DNA from: JAJNBA01 sp963842295
GTDB taxonomy: Bacteria; Actinomycetota; UBA4738; HRBIN12
NCBI GenBank assembly: GCA_963842295.1
Contig: CAWJFY010000009.1
Span: 434,001 to 498,000 of the forward strand
DNA length: 64,000 bases
Direction of reading: 5' to 3'
In this document: in pieces, positions 24,139 to 32,654 of the stretch
How the letters are laid out: every line of letters starts with the position of its first letter
Numbering within the stretch: position 1 is the stretch's first letter
Notes under the pieces: model-generated
Databases searched by the model: none
The model's input: the letters and a program-made list of their open reading frames with translations, nothing else
Told to the model about the DNA's origin: nothing
Program-made: the position numbers and the translations under genes

Positions 24139-26379
24139 TCAGCCCCAGTTCACGACGCCGAAGACATCGGAGTAGTCATCCGTCCAGAGGTCCTCACCGG
24201 CGGCCAACGGATACCAGTCGGCGTCGTCGCGGAGACCCCCGAGCGCGGAGAGGTCGGGGGCCATCACGACCCAACTCGAGAGCGTCTTCCAGACCTGTCG
24301 GTCGGCTTCGGTCACGGAGTCATCGTCTCTCGCCAGACTCGAAAGTCCTGCGTCTTCGGCCAGGGTCCCGAGGACGGGGTGGAGGTCGAGGTACCTGTTG
24401 CTGATGTGGAAAAGGAGAACCCCGTCCGGACCCAGCTTGGAGCGATAGAGCGCCAACGCCTCGCGCGTGATCAGGTGAACGGGTATCGCATCCGAGGAGA
24501 ACGCATCGAGGATCAGCATGTCGAAGGACCCCGGCCCCGCCCGGCGGAGAGAGAGCCGGCCGTCCCCGAGCACAACGCGCTGTTCGCTCGGACAGTCGCG
24601 CAGGAAGGTGAAGAGCGAGGGATCCTCGGCGATCTGCTCGACGACCGGATCGATCTCGAAGAAGGTCCATCTCTCCCCTGTCGCTCCATAGCAGGCGAGG
24701 CTCCCAGTCCCGAGTCCTACGACACCGACTTGCGCCCCCGACGGCCTGTCGGTCCACGCCGCGAACACGTCCCCGACCGGCCCCGTGGTCGTGTAGTAGG
24801 TCGTGGGTTCCATACGAAGTGACGCATCGAGGCTCTGCGCACCGTGCAGCGTCGTTCCGTCGAACAACAGGCGGCCCTTCACAGGCCTCTCGTCCTCCAC
24901 CACGCGGTAGACCCCGAAGAAACTCCGCTCCTGCACCAGAACGCTTCTGCCCTCGCTCTCGGGGATCGCGCCGGCCAGGATGAGCACACCCACGGCCAGC
25001 CCGAATCGGATCGGGCGGGCACGGAGACTGAAGACGACGAGCAGGAGGATCGCGACCACGACGACCTGTGGCCCGATCGCGTCGGAGTCCCGAGTAAGGG
25101 AGGTTGCCACCAGGACGACGGCCCCCAACCCGAGCGGGATCGCGACGTCCAGCGCTTTGGACCATTTCTCCGACGCCCGTGACTCGGGCCATGGCAGCAG
25201 CATGCACACGGCGGCGATCGCGAGGGGGTACTCGACGAACGAGTTGAACACCAGCGGCGCAACGATCGCGTTGAAGGCGCCACCCAGAACACCCCCGAAG
25301 GAGATCCAGAGATAGAAGGCGGTGAGGTAGCGAGGTGGTGGACGGTCGATCGCCAGTTCCCCGTGACACAGGACAGAAGCGAGGAACAGGACGAGGAGGT
25401 GGAGAGAGAGGAGCATCCAGAGGGGTCCGGCCGCCTTCAGCAACAACGTCGCCGCGAGGGTGAGCACGAGGAACGGAACCGCCTTCGTCACGAGGCCACG
25501 CCTCCGCGGGTAGCGCGGAGAGAATGCGATCACGAATGAGATGAGGTAGATGGCGAGCGGAAGCACCCACAGGAGTGGGATCGGTGAGATGTCGGTGGTG
25601 AGGAAGTTGGTGGTCCCGAGCATGAGGCTGGACGGCACGAACGCGAGCACCAGCCATCGCCCGCGACGAGCAGCGGTCGGCGCAACCGCTTCCGGTGCGG
25701 CGCCACCGGGCGAACCGATCGGTTCCTCCGCCATGCGAGGGGAGCGCCACACCACCACCGCGCACGCGACGACGAGGAGCGTCAGCAGCACGTAGCCGGC
25801 CGACCAGAGCCGGCTCTGTCCGCCCAGTCCCAGCGTGGGTTCAAGCAACAGGGGGTAGAGGAGCAGCCCGACCATGCTCCCGAGGTTGCTGGCGCGGAAC
25901 AGGAAGTACGGGTCGCGCGCTCTGGTGTGGGTCGTTGCAGCGAACCACCGTTGGAGCAAGGGAGACGCCGAGGAGATCATGAGGAAAGGGAGGGCCACCG
26001 ACACTCCCATCACGGCGATCAACCAGGATGCCGGGTTCGCCTGCGCCGGGGGCGTCCAACCAGATGGAACCGCGATCGGCAGGAGGAGGATGGGGATGCC
26101 GACCAGGGCCATGTGGAGCACCGACTGTCGGCGCGGACCGATACGCGATACCGAGAGGTGCGCGTAGGCGTATCCGGCTAGGAGCAGCGACTGGAAAACG
26201 AGAACCACCGTGATCCAGACTCCCGGGCTGCCACCGAGGAGTGGAAGGACCATCCGCGCGAACATCGGCTCGAGGATGAACAACAGCGCGGCACCGAGGA
26301 AGATCGTGACGGTGAACAACGCAGCCAGGGGTGCCTCCGTCGAATGCGGAGAAGGCAACCTGCGAGCAGGGGCACCCAT
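24139..26379 (-). CDS. Membrane protein fused to a spermidine-synthase-like domain
   Basis: A 746-residue protein. Residues 15-480 hold about 14 hydrophobic segments of the fused MFS/spermidine-synthase type, starting with 'IFLGAALLFILEPMFARMVLPLLGG'-like sequence near 25-48 (LEPMFARMVLPLLGG is the diagnostic part). Residues about 500-746 form a Rossmann methyltransferase-like domain with 'VGLGTGSLACYG' (from about 553), 'FFEIDPVVEQIA', 'GDGRLSLR' and 'LDAFSSDAIPVHL'. The C-terminal 'WTDDYSDVFGV' is also typical. Whether the family makes polyamines is unproven. ATG 26379 gives a sensible N-terminus. Confidence 0.87.
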   Translation of the reverse strand: MGAPARRLPSPHSTEAPLAALFTVTIFLGAALLFILEPMFARMVLPLLGGSPGVWITVVLVFQSLLLAGYAYAHLSVSRIGPRRQSVLHMALVGIPILLLPIAVPSGWTPPAQANPASWLIAVMGVSVALPFLMISSASPLLQRWFAATTHTRARDPYFLFRASNLGSMVGLLLYPLLLEPTLGLGGQSRLWSAGYVLLTLLVVACAVVVWRSPRMAEEPIGSPGGAAPEAVAPTAARRGRWLVLAFVPSSLMLGTTNFLTTDISPIPLLWVLPLAIYLISFVIAFSPRYPRRRGLVTKAVPFLVLTLAATLLLKAAGPLWMLLSLHLLVLFLASVLCHGELAIDRPPPRYLTAFYLWISFGGVLGGAFNAIVAPLVFNSFVEYPLAIAAVCMLLPWPESRASEKWSKALDVAIPLGLGAVVLVATSLTRDSDAIGPQVVVVAILLLVVFSLRARPIRFGLAVGVLILAGAIPESEGRSVLVQERSFFGVYRVVEDERPVKGRLLFDGTTLHGAQSLDASLRMEPTTYYTTTGPVGDVFAAWTDRPSGAQVGVVGLGTGSLACYGATGERWTFFEIDPVVEQIAEDPSLFTFLRDCPSEQRVVLGDGRLSLRRAGPGSFDMLILDAFSSDAIPVHLITREALALYRSKLGPDGVLLFHISNRYLDLHPVLGTLAEDAGLSSLARDDDSVTEADRQVWKTLSSWVVMAPDLSALGGLRDDADWYPLAAGEDLWTDDYSDVFGVVNWG

Positions 26380-26450
26380 GCGAGATTCACCGCCTTGGGA
26401 ATGTTCAAGCGATCCTATGGGTGGGCGTGGAGATCGGCCCTTGAGCGCCA

Positions 26451-26903
26451 CTACCAGCTCGCGACGTAGGTCTGGGTGTCGGCCACGCCGCACGCCGCGT
26501 CCGAGGCGAACCGTGCCCCACCACCGTCGATCTCTCGGAGGTAGAAGCAGGTCCCCGACTTGCTCATCCCCGAGACGAAGATCTCGTTCGGGACGGGATG
26601 GAGGTGGAGGTAGGCAACTCCGGTGATCAGCGGCGTGTCTCCGTCCAGGTAGGTGATGGCCGCTTCGATCGCCGTCATCGTCGCGGGGTTGGTCGTGTAG
26701 GTGAGGGTGTCCGTGTAGTAGGCCTTCTCGGCCGCGAACGCGTTCCGGACGTCCGACTTCACGGCGGCGTCGTAGGCGCGGATCCGTGCTCCCAGCATGG
26801 TGGGAAGTGCGATCACGACGAGGATGCCGACGATCAAGATGACGGTCATCAGCTCGATGAGTGTGAATCCACGTTCGTCTCTCACTTCGCCTGTATCGGT
26901 CAT
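26451..26903 (-). CDS. Type IV prepilin-like protein
   Basis: A 150-residue secreted pilin-like protein. 'RGFTLIELMTVILIVGILVV' is the type III signal: cleavage after the Gly, methylation of the Phe, Glu at +5, then one hydrophobic helix. The globular domain has four cysteines or fewer, including 'GTCFYLRE' and 'DAACGVAD' near the C-terminus, consistent with a disulfide-bounded D-region. The ATG at 26903 gives a short leader; a TTG at 26915 would add four residues. No other pilus genes adjoin it, so it depends on assembly genes elsewhere. It begins 54 bp from the tRNA-Leu gene and is read the opposite way. Confidence 0.87.
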   Translation of the reverse strand: MTDTGEVRDERGFTLIELMTVILIVGILVVIALPTMLGARIRAYDAAVKSDVRNAFAAEKAYYTDTLTYTTNPATMTAIEAAITYLDGDTPLITGVAYLHLHPVPNEIFVSGMSKSGTCFYLREIDGGGARFASDAACGVADTQTYVASW

Positions 26904-26957
26904 CCGGAGGACCAACCTGAGTACCGGTCGGCCTAGCTGGGCGCTAGCATCGGGCCA

Positions 26958-27043
26958 GCCCGGGTGTCGGAACAGGCAGACGACGGCGCCTTAAAAGCGC
27001 TTGCCCCGGAAGGGGCGTGTGGGTTCGAATCCCACCCCGGGCA
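26958..27043 (+). tRNA. tRNA-Leu (anticodon TAA)
   Basis: An 86-nt type II tRNA. The acceptor arms GCCCGGG (26958-26964) and CCCGGGC (27036-27042) pair fully. The anticodon loop CTTAAAA carries TAA, reading UUA. A long variable arm (GCCCCGGAAGGGGC) and the T-arm GTGGGTTCGAATCCCAC fit tRNA-Leu. CCA is not fully encoded. A perfect 9-bp hairpin follows. Confidence 0.95.
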
Positions 27044-27051
27044 CCCGGCAG

Positions 27052-27072
27052 GATCTCGCCTATGGCGAGATC
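27052..27072 (+). terminator. Hairpin just downstream of tRNA-Leu
   Basis: GATCTCGCC and GGCGAGATC pair perfectly around TAT, starting 8 bases after the tRNA end. No T-tract follows. The position suggests a terminator or processing stop for the tRNA transcript. Confidence 0.55.
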
Positions 27073-27169
27073 GCGCTGTCCAGCGTCGCGGTGAGGAACG
27101 ATGGTCCTGCTCCAGGATCGACGAGAGGCCGCCTACGCTGCCGATCCGCGGATGCGGATCTGGGTGCCG

Positions 27170-28054
27170 CTACGCGCTTCCGCCGGTCTTCCTGACCGTG
27201 ACCTTCTCGATGTAGACGGCCTTCGCCGGCCGCTGGCCGGAGAGGTCGGCCGCGTTCGGGTCCACGATCGGCAGGGCCTGGATCTGTTGGGCCACTGAGA
27301 GGCCGTCGACGACCTTCCCGAAGATCGTGTAGTTCGGATTCCCGTCGAGGTTCGCCCCGTTGGGACCGGTGATGATGAAGAACTGGCTGCCGCCGGTGTT
27401 CGCGCCCGCGTTGGCCATCGCGATCGTGCCCGGCGTGTATGACGCGTTCGGCTTGAGCTCGTCGGGGATCGCGTATCCGGGACCGTCGGCCCCGGTGCCG
27501 GAAGGGTCGCCGCCCTGGATCACGTCGATCGAAGTATCGAGCCGGTGGAAGTACTGGCCGTCGAAGTAGCCCTTCTTCGCCAGGAAGACGAACGAGTTCA
27601 CCGTCTGGGGCGCCCGTTTCGCATCCAGCTCGATCACGATCGTCCCGCAGGAGGTGACCATGGTGGCCTTGTACGCCGCCTTGGGGTCGATCGCGAGCGG
27701 CGGGGGACCCGCGAACTGGGGCTTCGGCTTCCCGGCTTTCGCGGGCGCCTCCGCGCCGCACGCCACCTCGCCGGACTCCGTGGCCTCCGTCGGCGTGACC
27801 GTCCCGGTCTGCGTGCCCGGCTCGGCGGACGCGGAAGGGGCGGCCGACGGACTGGTCGTCGGGGCGGCCGAAGGCGACGCGGAGTCCGTCTCATCTCCCA
27901 GGAGCACACCCAGACCCACGACCACGACGACCAGCGCGATCACTCCGGCGACGATGCCGGTGATCAGGTTGCGTCGGCGCATGGCTGCGTCGCGCTCCGC
28001 CTGCCGTCGCGCGGCGAGCTTCGCGAGCTGACGATCCCTGCTCCGTTTCGACAT
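27170..28054 (-). CDS. Membrane-anchored cyclophilin-type peptidyl-prolyl isomerase
   Basis: A 294-residue protein. A basic cytoplasmic tail is followed by a membrane helix (about 30-52), a Ser/Pro/Ala-rich linker (about 55-95) and an extracytoplasmic cyclophilin domain (about 125-290) with 'YFHRLDTSIDVIQGGDPSGTG' (split: YFHRLDTSID, VIQGGDPSGTG) and 'TGGSQFFIITG'. This layout matches mycobacterial PpiB-like exported cyclophilins, which assist folding of secreted proteins. It is the last gene of the ppx/S1 group on the minus strand, 12 bp after the DUF501-Ppx gene. Confidence 0.92.
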   Translation of the reverse strand: MSKRSRDRQLAKLAARRQAERDAAMRRRNLITGIVAGVIALVVVVVGLGVLLGDETDSASPSAAPTTSPSAAPSASAEPGTQTGTVTPTEATESGEVACGAEAPAKAGKPKPQFAGPPPLAIDPKAAYKATMVTSCGTIVIELDAKRAPQTVNSFVFLAKKGYFDGQYFHRLDTSIDVIQGGDPSGTGADGPGYAIPDELKPNASYTPGTIAMANAGANTGGSQFFIITGPNGANLDGNPNYTIFGKVVDGLSVAQQIQALPIVDPNAADLSGQRPAKAVYIEKVTVRKTGGSA

Positions 28055-28066
28055 CGGCGGTCGAGG

Positions 28067-29455
28067 TTACCGGACGTCCAGCAGCTCGAGTGCCAGCCCG
28101 TCGAGGATGTCGGTCTCGCTGACGATCGCCTCCTCGAACCCGAACCGTCGCATCGCGCGCACGAGGATCGTGGCGCCGGCGACGATCACGTCACCCCTTC
28201 CCTTCGGCATCACGGGGATCGCTGCGCGTTCCTCGTTCGTCATGGCGGCGAGAGCCCGGACGGTGCGCTCGGCGGCGGCGAGCGTGAGGGTCGAACGGTG
28301 GATCACATCGGGGTCGTAGCGCTCGAGTCCGAGCGCGCACGCCTGCAGGGTGGTCGCCGTGCCCGCGACGGCGACCATGGTGCGAGCGTCCCCGACCGGT
28401 ACCGCCTCCTCCACGCGAGCCAGCTCCCGATCGGCCTCCGCGGCGAATACCCGGAGATCGTCTTCGGATGGCGGGTCGGCAGGCTGCACGCGTTCGGTGA
28501 GCCGGACGCTGCCTATCTGGGTGGAGATGGCGTGTTCCGCGACCGTGGGTTCTCGTCCGGATACGAGCTCCGTGGATCCGCCCCCGATATCGACGAGGAG
28601 GAACGGCCCCAGATCTGGATCGAGGCCTCGGGTGCCTCCCAGGAATGAGAGCGCCGCCTCTCGCTGGCCGTCGATCACCTCCGGCTCGCCGCCGATCAGC
28701 CCTCGAAAGGGACCGAAGAGCTCCTCCTTGTTCGAGGCGTCGCGAACGGCGCTGGTCGCCCCGAGACGGATGCGCTCGGCGCGCAGCGCTCGAGCTCGAC
28801 GCGTGAACCGGGCCACGACGCGGATCGTCCGCTCGATCGCATCGGGATCGAGCCGCCCCGTGCGATCGACCCCCTTCCCCAGGCGCGTGATGCGCATGTC
28901 GCGGCTGATCTCGAGCGGATCCTCGCCCGGATCGCGCGACTCGATCACCAGGAGCCGGGTCGAGTTCGTGCCCTGATCGATCGCCGCCACCCGTCCCTTT
29001 TCGCCCTGATGGACGGGCTCGATCCGTTGGGCCGTCCAACGCCCCACGAAGTCATCCCCGCCCGAGAGGTGGTACGCGTAGTGGGCGTGCAGGCACTTGA
29101 TGCCCTGACGCGTCCCGCCGACGCCTCCCCATCGCTCCGCACCGGGGAGCACCTCCCCGCGCTCCGCCGCATACGCTCGGTGTGCCTCCTCGACACGCGA
29201 GAGGGTCGCCGCGTCGTCGCCGAGTCGTGCGATCCATCCTTCGGATTCGACGCGCGAGACGGCGCGTACCGAATCCGGGCAGGTGAGCCAGTAGATGGTG
29301 GGGAACGGCTTGCCTTCGGCGTCGAGCGGCTGGTTGCGGATCACGAGCGGGTGACCACTCGTGCAGCGGGCGATCACGGAGAACGGCGTCGTGGGCTCGC
29401 GCCCGAGCTGCTGACGAACGGCCTCGAGATCTGCTGCCCGGAGCTCGTCGCTCAC
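28067..29455 (-). CDS. ppx: DUF501 - exopolyphosphatase (Ppx/GppA) fusion protein
   Basis: A continuous 462-codon frame with two domains. Residues about 5-150 are DUF501: 'QQLGREPTTPFSVIARC', 'HPLVIRNQPL', 'FPTIYWLTCP' and 'GIKCLHAHYAYHLSGGDDFVG' (as GIKCLHAHYAYHLSGG). Residues about 155-462 are Ppx/GppA: 'AIDQGTNSTRLLV' (phosphate 1), 'VDIGGGSTELV' (phosphate 2), and 'VAVAGTATTL'. In Mycobacterium these are two neighbouring genes (Rv1025, Rv1026); here no stop or start separates them. Ppx degrades polyphosphate or converts pppGpp to ppGpp. Starts at GTG 29455, 3 bp after the S1 gene stop. Confidence 0.9.
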   Translation of the reverse strand: MSDELRAADLEAVRQQLGREPTTPFSVIARCTSGHPLVIRNQPLDAEGKPFPTIYWLTCPDSVRAVSRVESEGWIARLGDDAATLSRVEEAHRAYAAERGEVLPGAERWGGVGGTRQGIKCLHAHYAYHLSGGDDFVGRWTAQRIEPVHQGEKGRVAAIDQGTNSTRLLVIESRDPGEDPLEISRDMRITRLGKGVDRTGRLDPDAIERTIRVVARFTRRARALRAERIRLGATSAVRDASNKEELFGPFRGLIGGEPEVIDGQREAALSFLGGTRGLDPDLGPFLLVDIGGGSTELVSGREPTVAEHAISTQIGSVRLTERVQPADPPSEDDLRVFAAEADRELARVEEAVPVGDARTMVAVAGTATTLQACALGLERYDPDVIHRSTLTLAAAERTVRALAAMTNEERAAIPVMPKGRGDVIVAGATILVRAMRRFGFEEAIVSETDILDGLALELLDVR

Positions 29456-29458
29456 GGA

Positions 29459-29932
29459 CTACTTGCGCTTGTGCTCGACCGCGCGTTTGTAGTCGACGAG
29501 CCGCTCCTCGGACTGACGCATGAACTTCTTCAGCATCTGCTCGAACTCGGGATCGGACCCACGGCGAGCCCGAGGGGGAGCCGGGTCCTGCAGCGCCTTG
29601 ATCGAGAGATCGATCTTGCCGTCCTCCTTGATGGCGACGACCTTCGCCTGGACGACGTCACCTTCACGGAGGTGCTCGTGGACGTCCTTCACGTAGTTCC
29701 GATCGACCTCCGAGATATGGACGAGCCCGAGGCGTCCGTCTTCGAGCTGGAGGAAGGCCCCGTAGGGGGTGATGCGGGCGACGGTGCCGTCGATCACCGC
29801 GCCGACTTCGATCTCTGCGATGAGAGCAGTCCCTTCGTTCGAGGCGCGGCCAACCCGCGCGACAGGGGCCAGTGTGCGCGAACCGGTCCGGGGCGTCAAT
29901 GGGGAGGGTGTCGAGAACCCGCAGGTCACCAT
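29459..29932 (-). CDS. S1 RNA-binding domain protein (YabR-like)
   Basis: A 157-residue protein with one S1 domain (about 38-110): 'EVGAVIDGTVARITPYGAFL', 'GLVHISEVDRNYVKDV', 'EGDVVQAKVVAIKEDGKIDL'. A basic C-terminal tail ends 'YKRAVEHKRK'. It corresponds to YabR, which follows divIC in Bacillus, and the same neighbourhood is kept here. It probably binds RNA or ribosomes. The first 35 residues look non-conserved, so the true start may be downstream, but there is no standard in-frame start codon between 29932 and the S1 fold. ATG 29932 is therefore used. Confidence 0.85.
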   Translation of the reverse strand: MVTCGFSTPSPLTPRTGSRTLAPVARVGRASNEGTALIAEIEVGAVIDGTVARITPYGAFLQLEDGRLGLVHISEVDRNYVKDVHEHLREGDVVQAKVVAIKEDGKIDLSIKALQDPAPPRARRGSDPEFEQMLKKFMRQSEERLVDYKRAVEHKRK

Positions 29933-29977
29933 GGTCAACCCCTACTCGCGGCCCGCCTCCTGCGCTACCGTCGCCGG

Positions 29978-30844
29978 ATGTTGGTCCGACGTTTCGACGA
30001 TCCCGTCGCGTTCCGGGACGCCGCCACGCCCTATCTGCTGAAGGACGAAGCACGCCACAACCTGCTCCTCGGGATCTCCACCACGTTGATCCAGCGCCCG
30101 GATCTGTACGAGGCGTTCGATCTGTGGGTCGTCTCCGAAGCGGACGATGTGACCGGAGCTGCGCTCCGCACACATCCGCTCAACCTCGTGCTCGCGCAGC
30201 CCTCCAACGAAGCGGCGATGGACGCGCTCATCGACCGACTGCTTCAGGAGAGGCAGGAGCTCCCCGGCGTGATCGCGGCGATCCCCGAGCTCGAGGCATT
30301 CGTCGGAGCGTGGACCTCGGAAAACGGTCTGGATGCCACGCGTGTGCTTCGCCACGGGGTCTACGAGCTGCGGGAAGTGCTGCCCGTCCCGGCAGCTCCC
30401 GGTTCCGCGCGTCCGGTGACTCCCGAGGACCGGGACCAAGTGATCCCGTGGATCCTCTCCTTCGCGGAAGAGGCCCTGCCGGAGGACAACGAGACGGAGC
30501 GTCAGATCCGCTTCGTGGAATCTCGACTCGCGTCGACCGACGACGCGGGCCTGTGGTTCTGGGAGGACGGCGGTCGGCCGGTGTCGGTGTCGGGGTACGG
30601 GGGCGCGACACCGAACGGGATGCGCATCGGCCCCGTGTATACGCCGCCTGAGCTGCGCGGCCGCGGCTACGCCACGACGCTCGTCGCCGAGCAAAGTCGC
30701 TGGCTGCTCAACACGGGTCGAACACTCTGTTTCCTGTATGCCGACCTCGAGAACCCGACCTCGAACGCCCTGTACCGGCGCATCGGCTACCGGATGATCG
30801 CCGAAGCGGGCGAGGTCAGGTTCGATCCGAGGGACGCCGCATAG
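29978..30844 (+). CDS. GNAT-family acetyltransferase with N-terminal extra domain
   Basis: A 288-residue protein. Residues 1-140 form an N-terminal part ('HNLLLGISTTLIQRPDLYEA' and a 'LNLVLAQPSNEAAMDALIDR' segment, common to a GNAT subgroup). The C-terminal half is the acetyltransferase with 'IGPVYTPPELRGRGYATTLV' (R-G-R-G-Y-A acetyl-CoA loop) and 'YADLENPTSNALYRRIGYR'. Substrate unknown. It sits on the plus strand between divIC and the S1 gene, which are neighbours in other genomes, so it appears to be an insertion in the conserved block. Confidence 0.86.
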   Translation: MLVRRFDDPVAFRDAATPYLLKDEARHNLLLGISTTLIQRPDLYEAFDLWVVSEADDVTGAALRTHPLNLVLAQPSNEAAMDALIDRLLQERQELPGVIAAIPELEAFVGAWTSENGLDATRVLRHGVYELREVLPVPAAPGSARPVTPEDRDQVIPWILSFAEEALPEDNETERQIRFVESRLASTDDAGLWFWEDGGRPVSVSGYGGATPNGMRIGPVYTPPELRGRGYATTLVAEQSRWLLNTGRTLCFLYADLENPTSNALYRRIGYRMIAEAGEVRFDPRDAA

Positions 30845-30847
30845 TGA

Positions 30848-31228
30848 TCAGCACTCAGGAGGTGGCGCCGGGGCACCTTCCTTCGGCACCACGACGAACG
30901 CGATCTCACCCGGCTTGACCATCCCGAGGCATTGCCGCGCGAGCCGCTCGAGGAAGGCGTGATCCCGTAACTGCTCGGCGCGAGCGGCGAGCCCCTCGTT
31001 CCTTCGTTCGAGGGCATCTGCCTGCTGCTCGAAGCGGGCGAGCTCCGCCGTCTGCTCGAAGTACATCTGAGCGGGAGCGACGGACAGCGCGAGCACGCCG
31101 ATCATGATGCCCAACAGGATGGTCGCGCGCGCCGTCAGGCGCGCGCGGCGGCGCCGGCGTCGCGGGGCTGCGTCTCGGGTCCGGATGGTGCCGGCCGCGA
31201 CGGCAGGGGAAGAAGCCGCCGTGCGCAC
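30848..31228 (-). CDS. divIC: Septum formation initiator, FtsB/DivIC family
   Basis: A 126-residue bitopic division protein. A long basic cytoplasmic tail (rich in Arg at about 22-31) precedes one membrane helix (about 36-55) and a coiled coil (about 58-92, 'ELARFEQQADALERRNEGLA'). 'LERLARQCLGMVKPGEIAFV' is the conserved DivIC end motif. It links FtsL/DivIB to the divisome. GTG 31228 lies 3 bp after the eno stop, so the two are co-transcribed, as in many Actinomycetota. Confidence 0.92.
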   Translation of the reverse strand: MRTAASSPAVAAGTIRTRDAAPRRRRRRARLTARATILLGIMIGVLALSVAPAQMYFEQTAELARFEQQADALERRNEGLAARAEQLRDHAFLERLARQCLGMVKPGEIAFVVVPKEGAPAPPPEC

Positions 31229-31231
31229 GGG

Positions 31232-32515
31232 CTACCCGCCGCCCCCACCAAGCAGTTCGGCGCCGGCGTAACGAGCGCCGTCGCCCAGCTGCTCCTCGAT
31301 GCGGAGGAGTTGGTTGAACTTCGCGGTGCGTTCACCGCGGGAAGGGGCTCCCGCCTTGATCTGCCCCGCGTTCGTGGCAACCGCGAGGTCGGCGATCGTC
31401 GTGTCTTCGGTTTCGCCGCTCCGATGAGACACGACCACGCCGAACCGGCTCCGCTGCGCCAACGCGATCGCGTCGAGCGTCTCCGTGAGGGTGCCGATCT
31501 GATTCACCTTGACGAGGATCGCGTTGGCGCAGCCCTCCCGGATCCCGCGCTCCAACCGTTCCATGTTGGTGACGAACAGGTCGTCTCCGACGATCTGCGT
31601 CCGCGTACCGAGCGACTCGACCAGCTTCGCCCATCCTTGCCAGTCGTCCTCTCCCAGTGGGTCCTCGATCGAGACGATCGGGAAGCGGTCGAGGAGACCG
31701 GACCAGAACTCGATCAGGTCATCCGCCGTTCGATCGGCGCCCTGGAGGCCGTAGCGGCCGTCCTCGTTCTCGAGCTCCGACATCGCCGGATCCATCGCGA
31801 GCGCGATCTCGCCGCCGGGCTCGAATCCCGCCGCCTCGATGGCCTGCAGGAGCAGCTCGAGGGCCTCGGCGCCGGTCGCGAGCTGGGGCGCGAACCCGCC
31901 CTCGTCGCCGACCGCCGTCGACAGCCCCTTATCGTGGAGGATCCCCTTCAACGCGTGGAAGCACTCGGCCCCCCATCGGAGCGCCTCGGAGAACGACGAG
32001 GCACCGACCGGCATCACCATGAACTCCTGGAGCTCCAGCTCGTTGTCCGCGTGCGCGCCGCCGTTGATCACGTTCAGCATCGGCGCGGGCAGGACGTGCG
32101 CGTTCGGGCCTCCGAGAGAACGCCAGAGCGGCAGTCCCTGAGAGTCTGCCGCGGCCTTGGCTGCGGCGAGGGAAACCCCGAGGACCGCGTTCGCGCCGAG
32201 GGTCGACTTGTCATCGGAGCCGTCGAGCTCCAGCAGCATGCGGTCGGTCGATCGCTGCTCGTAGGCGTCGATCCCCATGAGGGCCGGGGCGATCACGTCG
32301 TGCACGTTGGCGACCGCTCTGAGCACCCCCTTCCCGCCGAACCGAGCCGTTTCGCCGTCGCGGAGCTCGAGGGCCTCGTGCTCCCCCGTCGAGGCTCCCG
32401 ACGGCACCGCGGCGCGGCCGAAGGCGCCGTCGTCCAGCGACACGTCCACCTCGATCGTGGGGTTCCCACGTGAGTCGAGGATCTCGCGCGCGCGGACGGA
32501 GTCGATCAGAGACAT
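31232..32515 (-). CDS. eno: Enolase
   Basis: A 427-residue enolase, full family length. The start 'SLIDSVRAREILDSRGNPTI' at ATG 32515 is canonical. Visible signatures include 'GASTGEHEALELRDG', 'FPIVSIEDPLGEDDW', 'GDDLFVTN', 'ILVKVNQIGTLTET' and 'VVSHRSGETEDTTIADLAV', which hold the metal ligands and catalytic Lys residues. It converts 2-phosphoglycerate to phosphoenolpyruvate and is often part of the RNA degradosome. It lies in the mazG-eno-divIC block, with a plus-strand methyltransferase gene inserted upstream. Confidence 0.97.
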   Translation of the reverse strand: MSLIDSVRAREILDSRGNPTIEVDVSLDDGAFGRAAVPSGASTGEHEALELRDGETARFGGKGVLRAVANVHDVIAPALMGIDAYEQRSTDRMLLELDGSDDKSTLGANAVLGVSLAAAKAAADSQGLPLWRSLGGPNAHVLPAPMLNVINGGAHADNELELQEFMVMPVGASSFSEALRWGAECFHALKGILHDKGLSTAVGDEGGFAPQLATGAEALELLLQAIEAAGFEPGGEIALAMDPAMSELENEDGRYGLQGADRTADDLIEFWSGLLDRFPIVSIEDPLGEDDWQGWAKLVESLGTRTQIVGDDLFVTNMERLERGIREGCANAILVKVNQIGTLTETLDAIALAQRSRFGVVVSHRSGETEDTTIADLAVATNAGQIKAGAPSRGERTAKFNQLLRIEEQLGDGARYAGAELLGGGGG

Positions 32516-32654
32516 CGGGCTCTGAATCGTAGTGGACGAGGGGCCGCAGCCCGGGATTTCGAAGGCCGACACGACTCGCCGGCAGGCGGCTCATGAACCG
32601 CGAGGACCTGGGATGCGGTTGCCGACGAGCCGACGCCGGACGACACTTGGCTCC

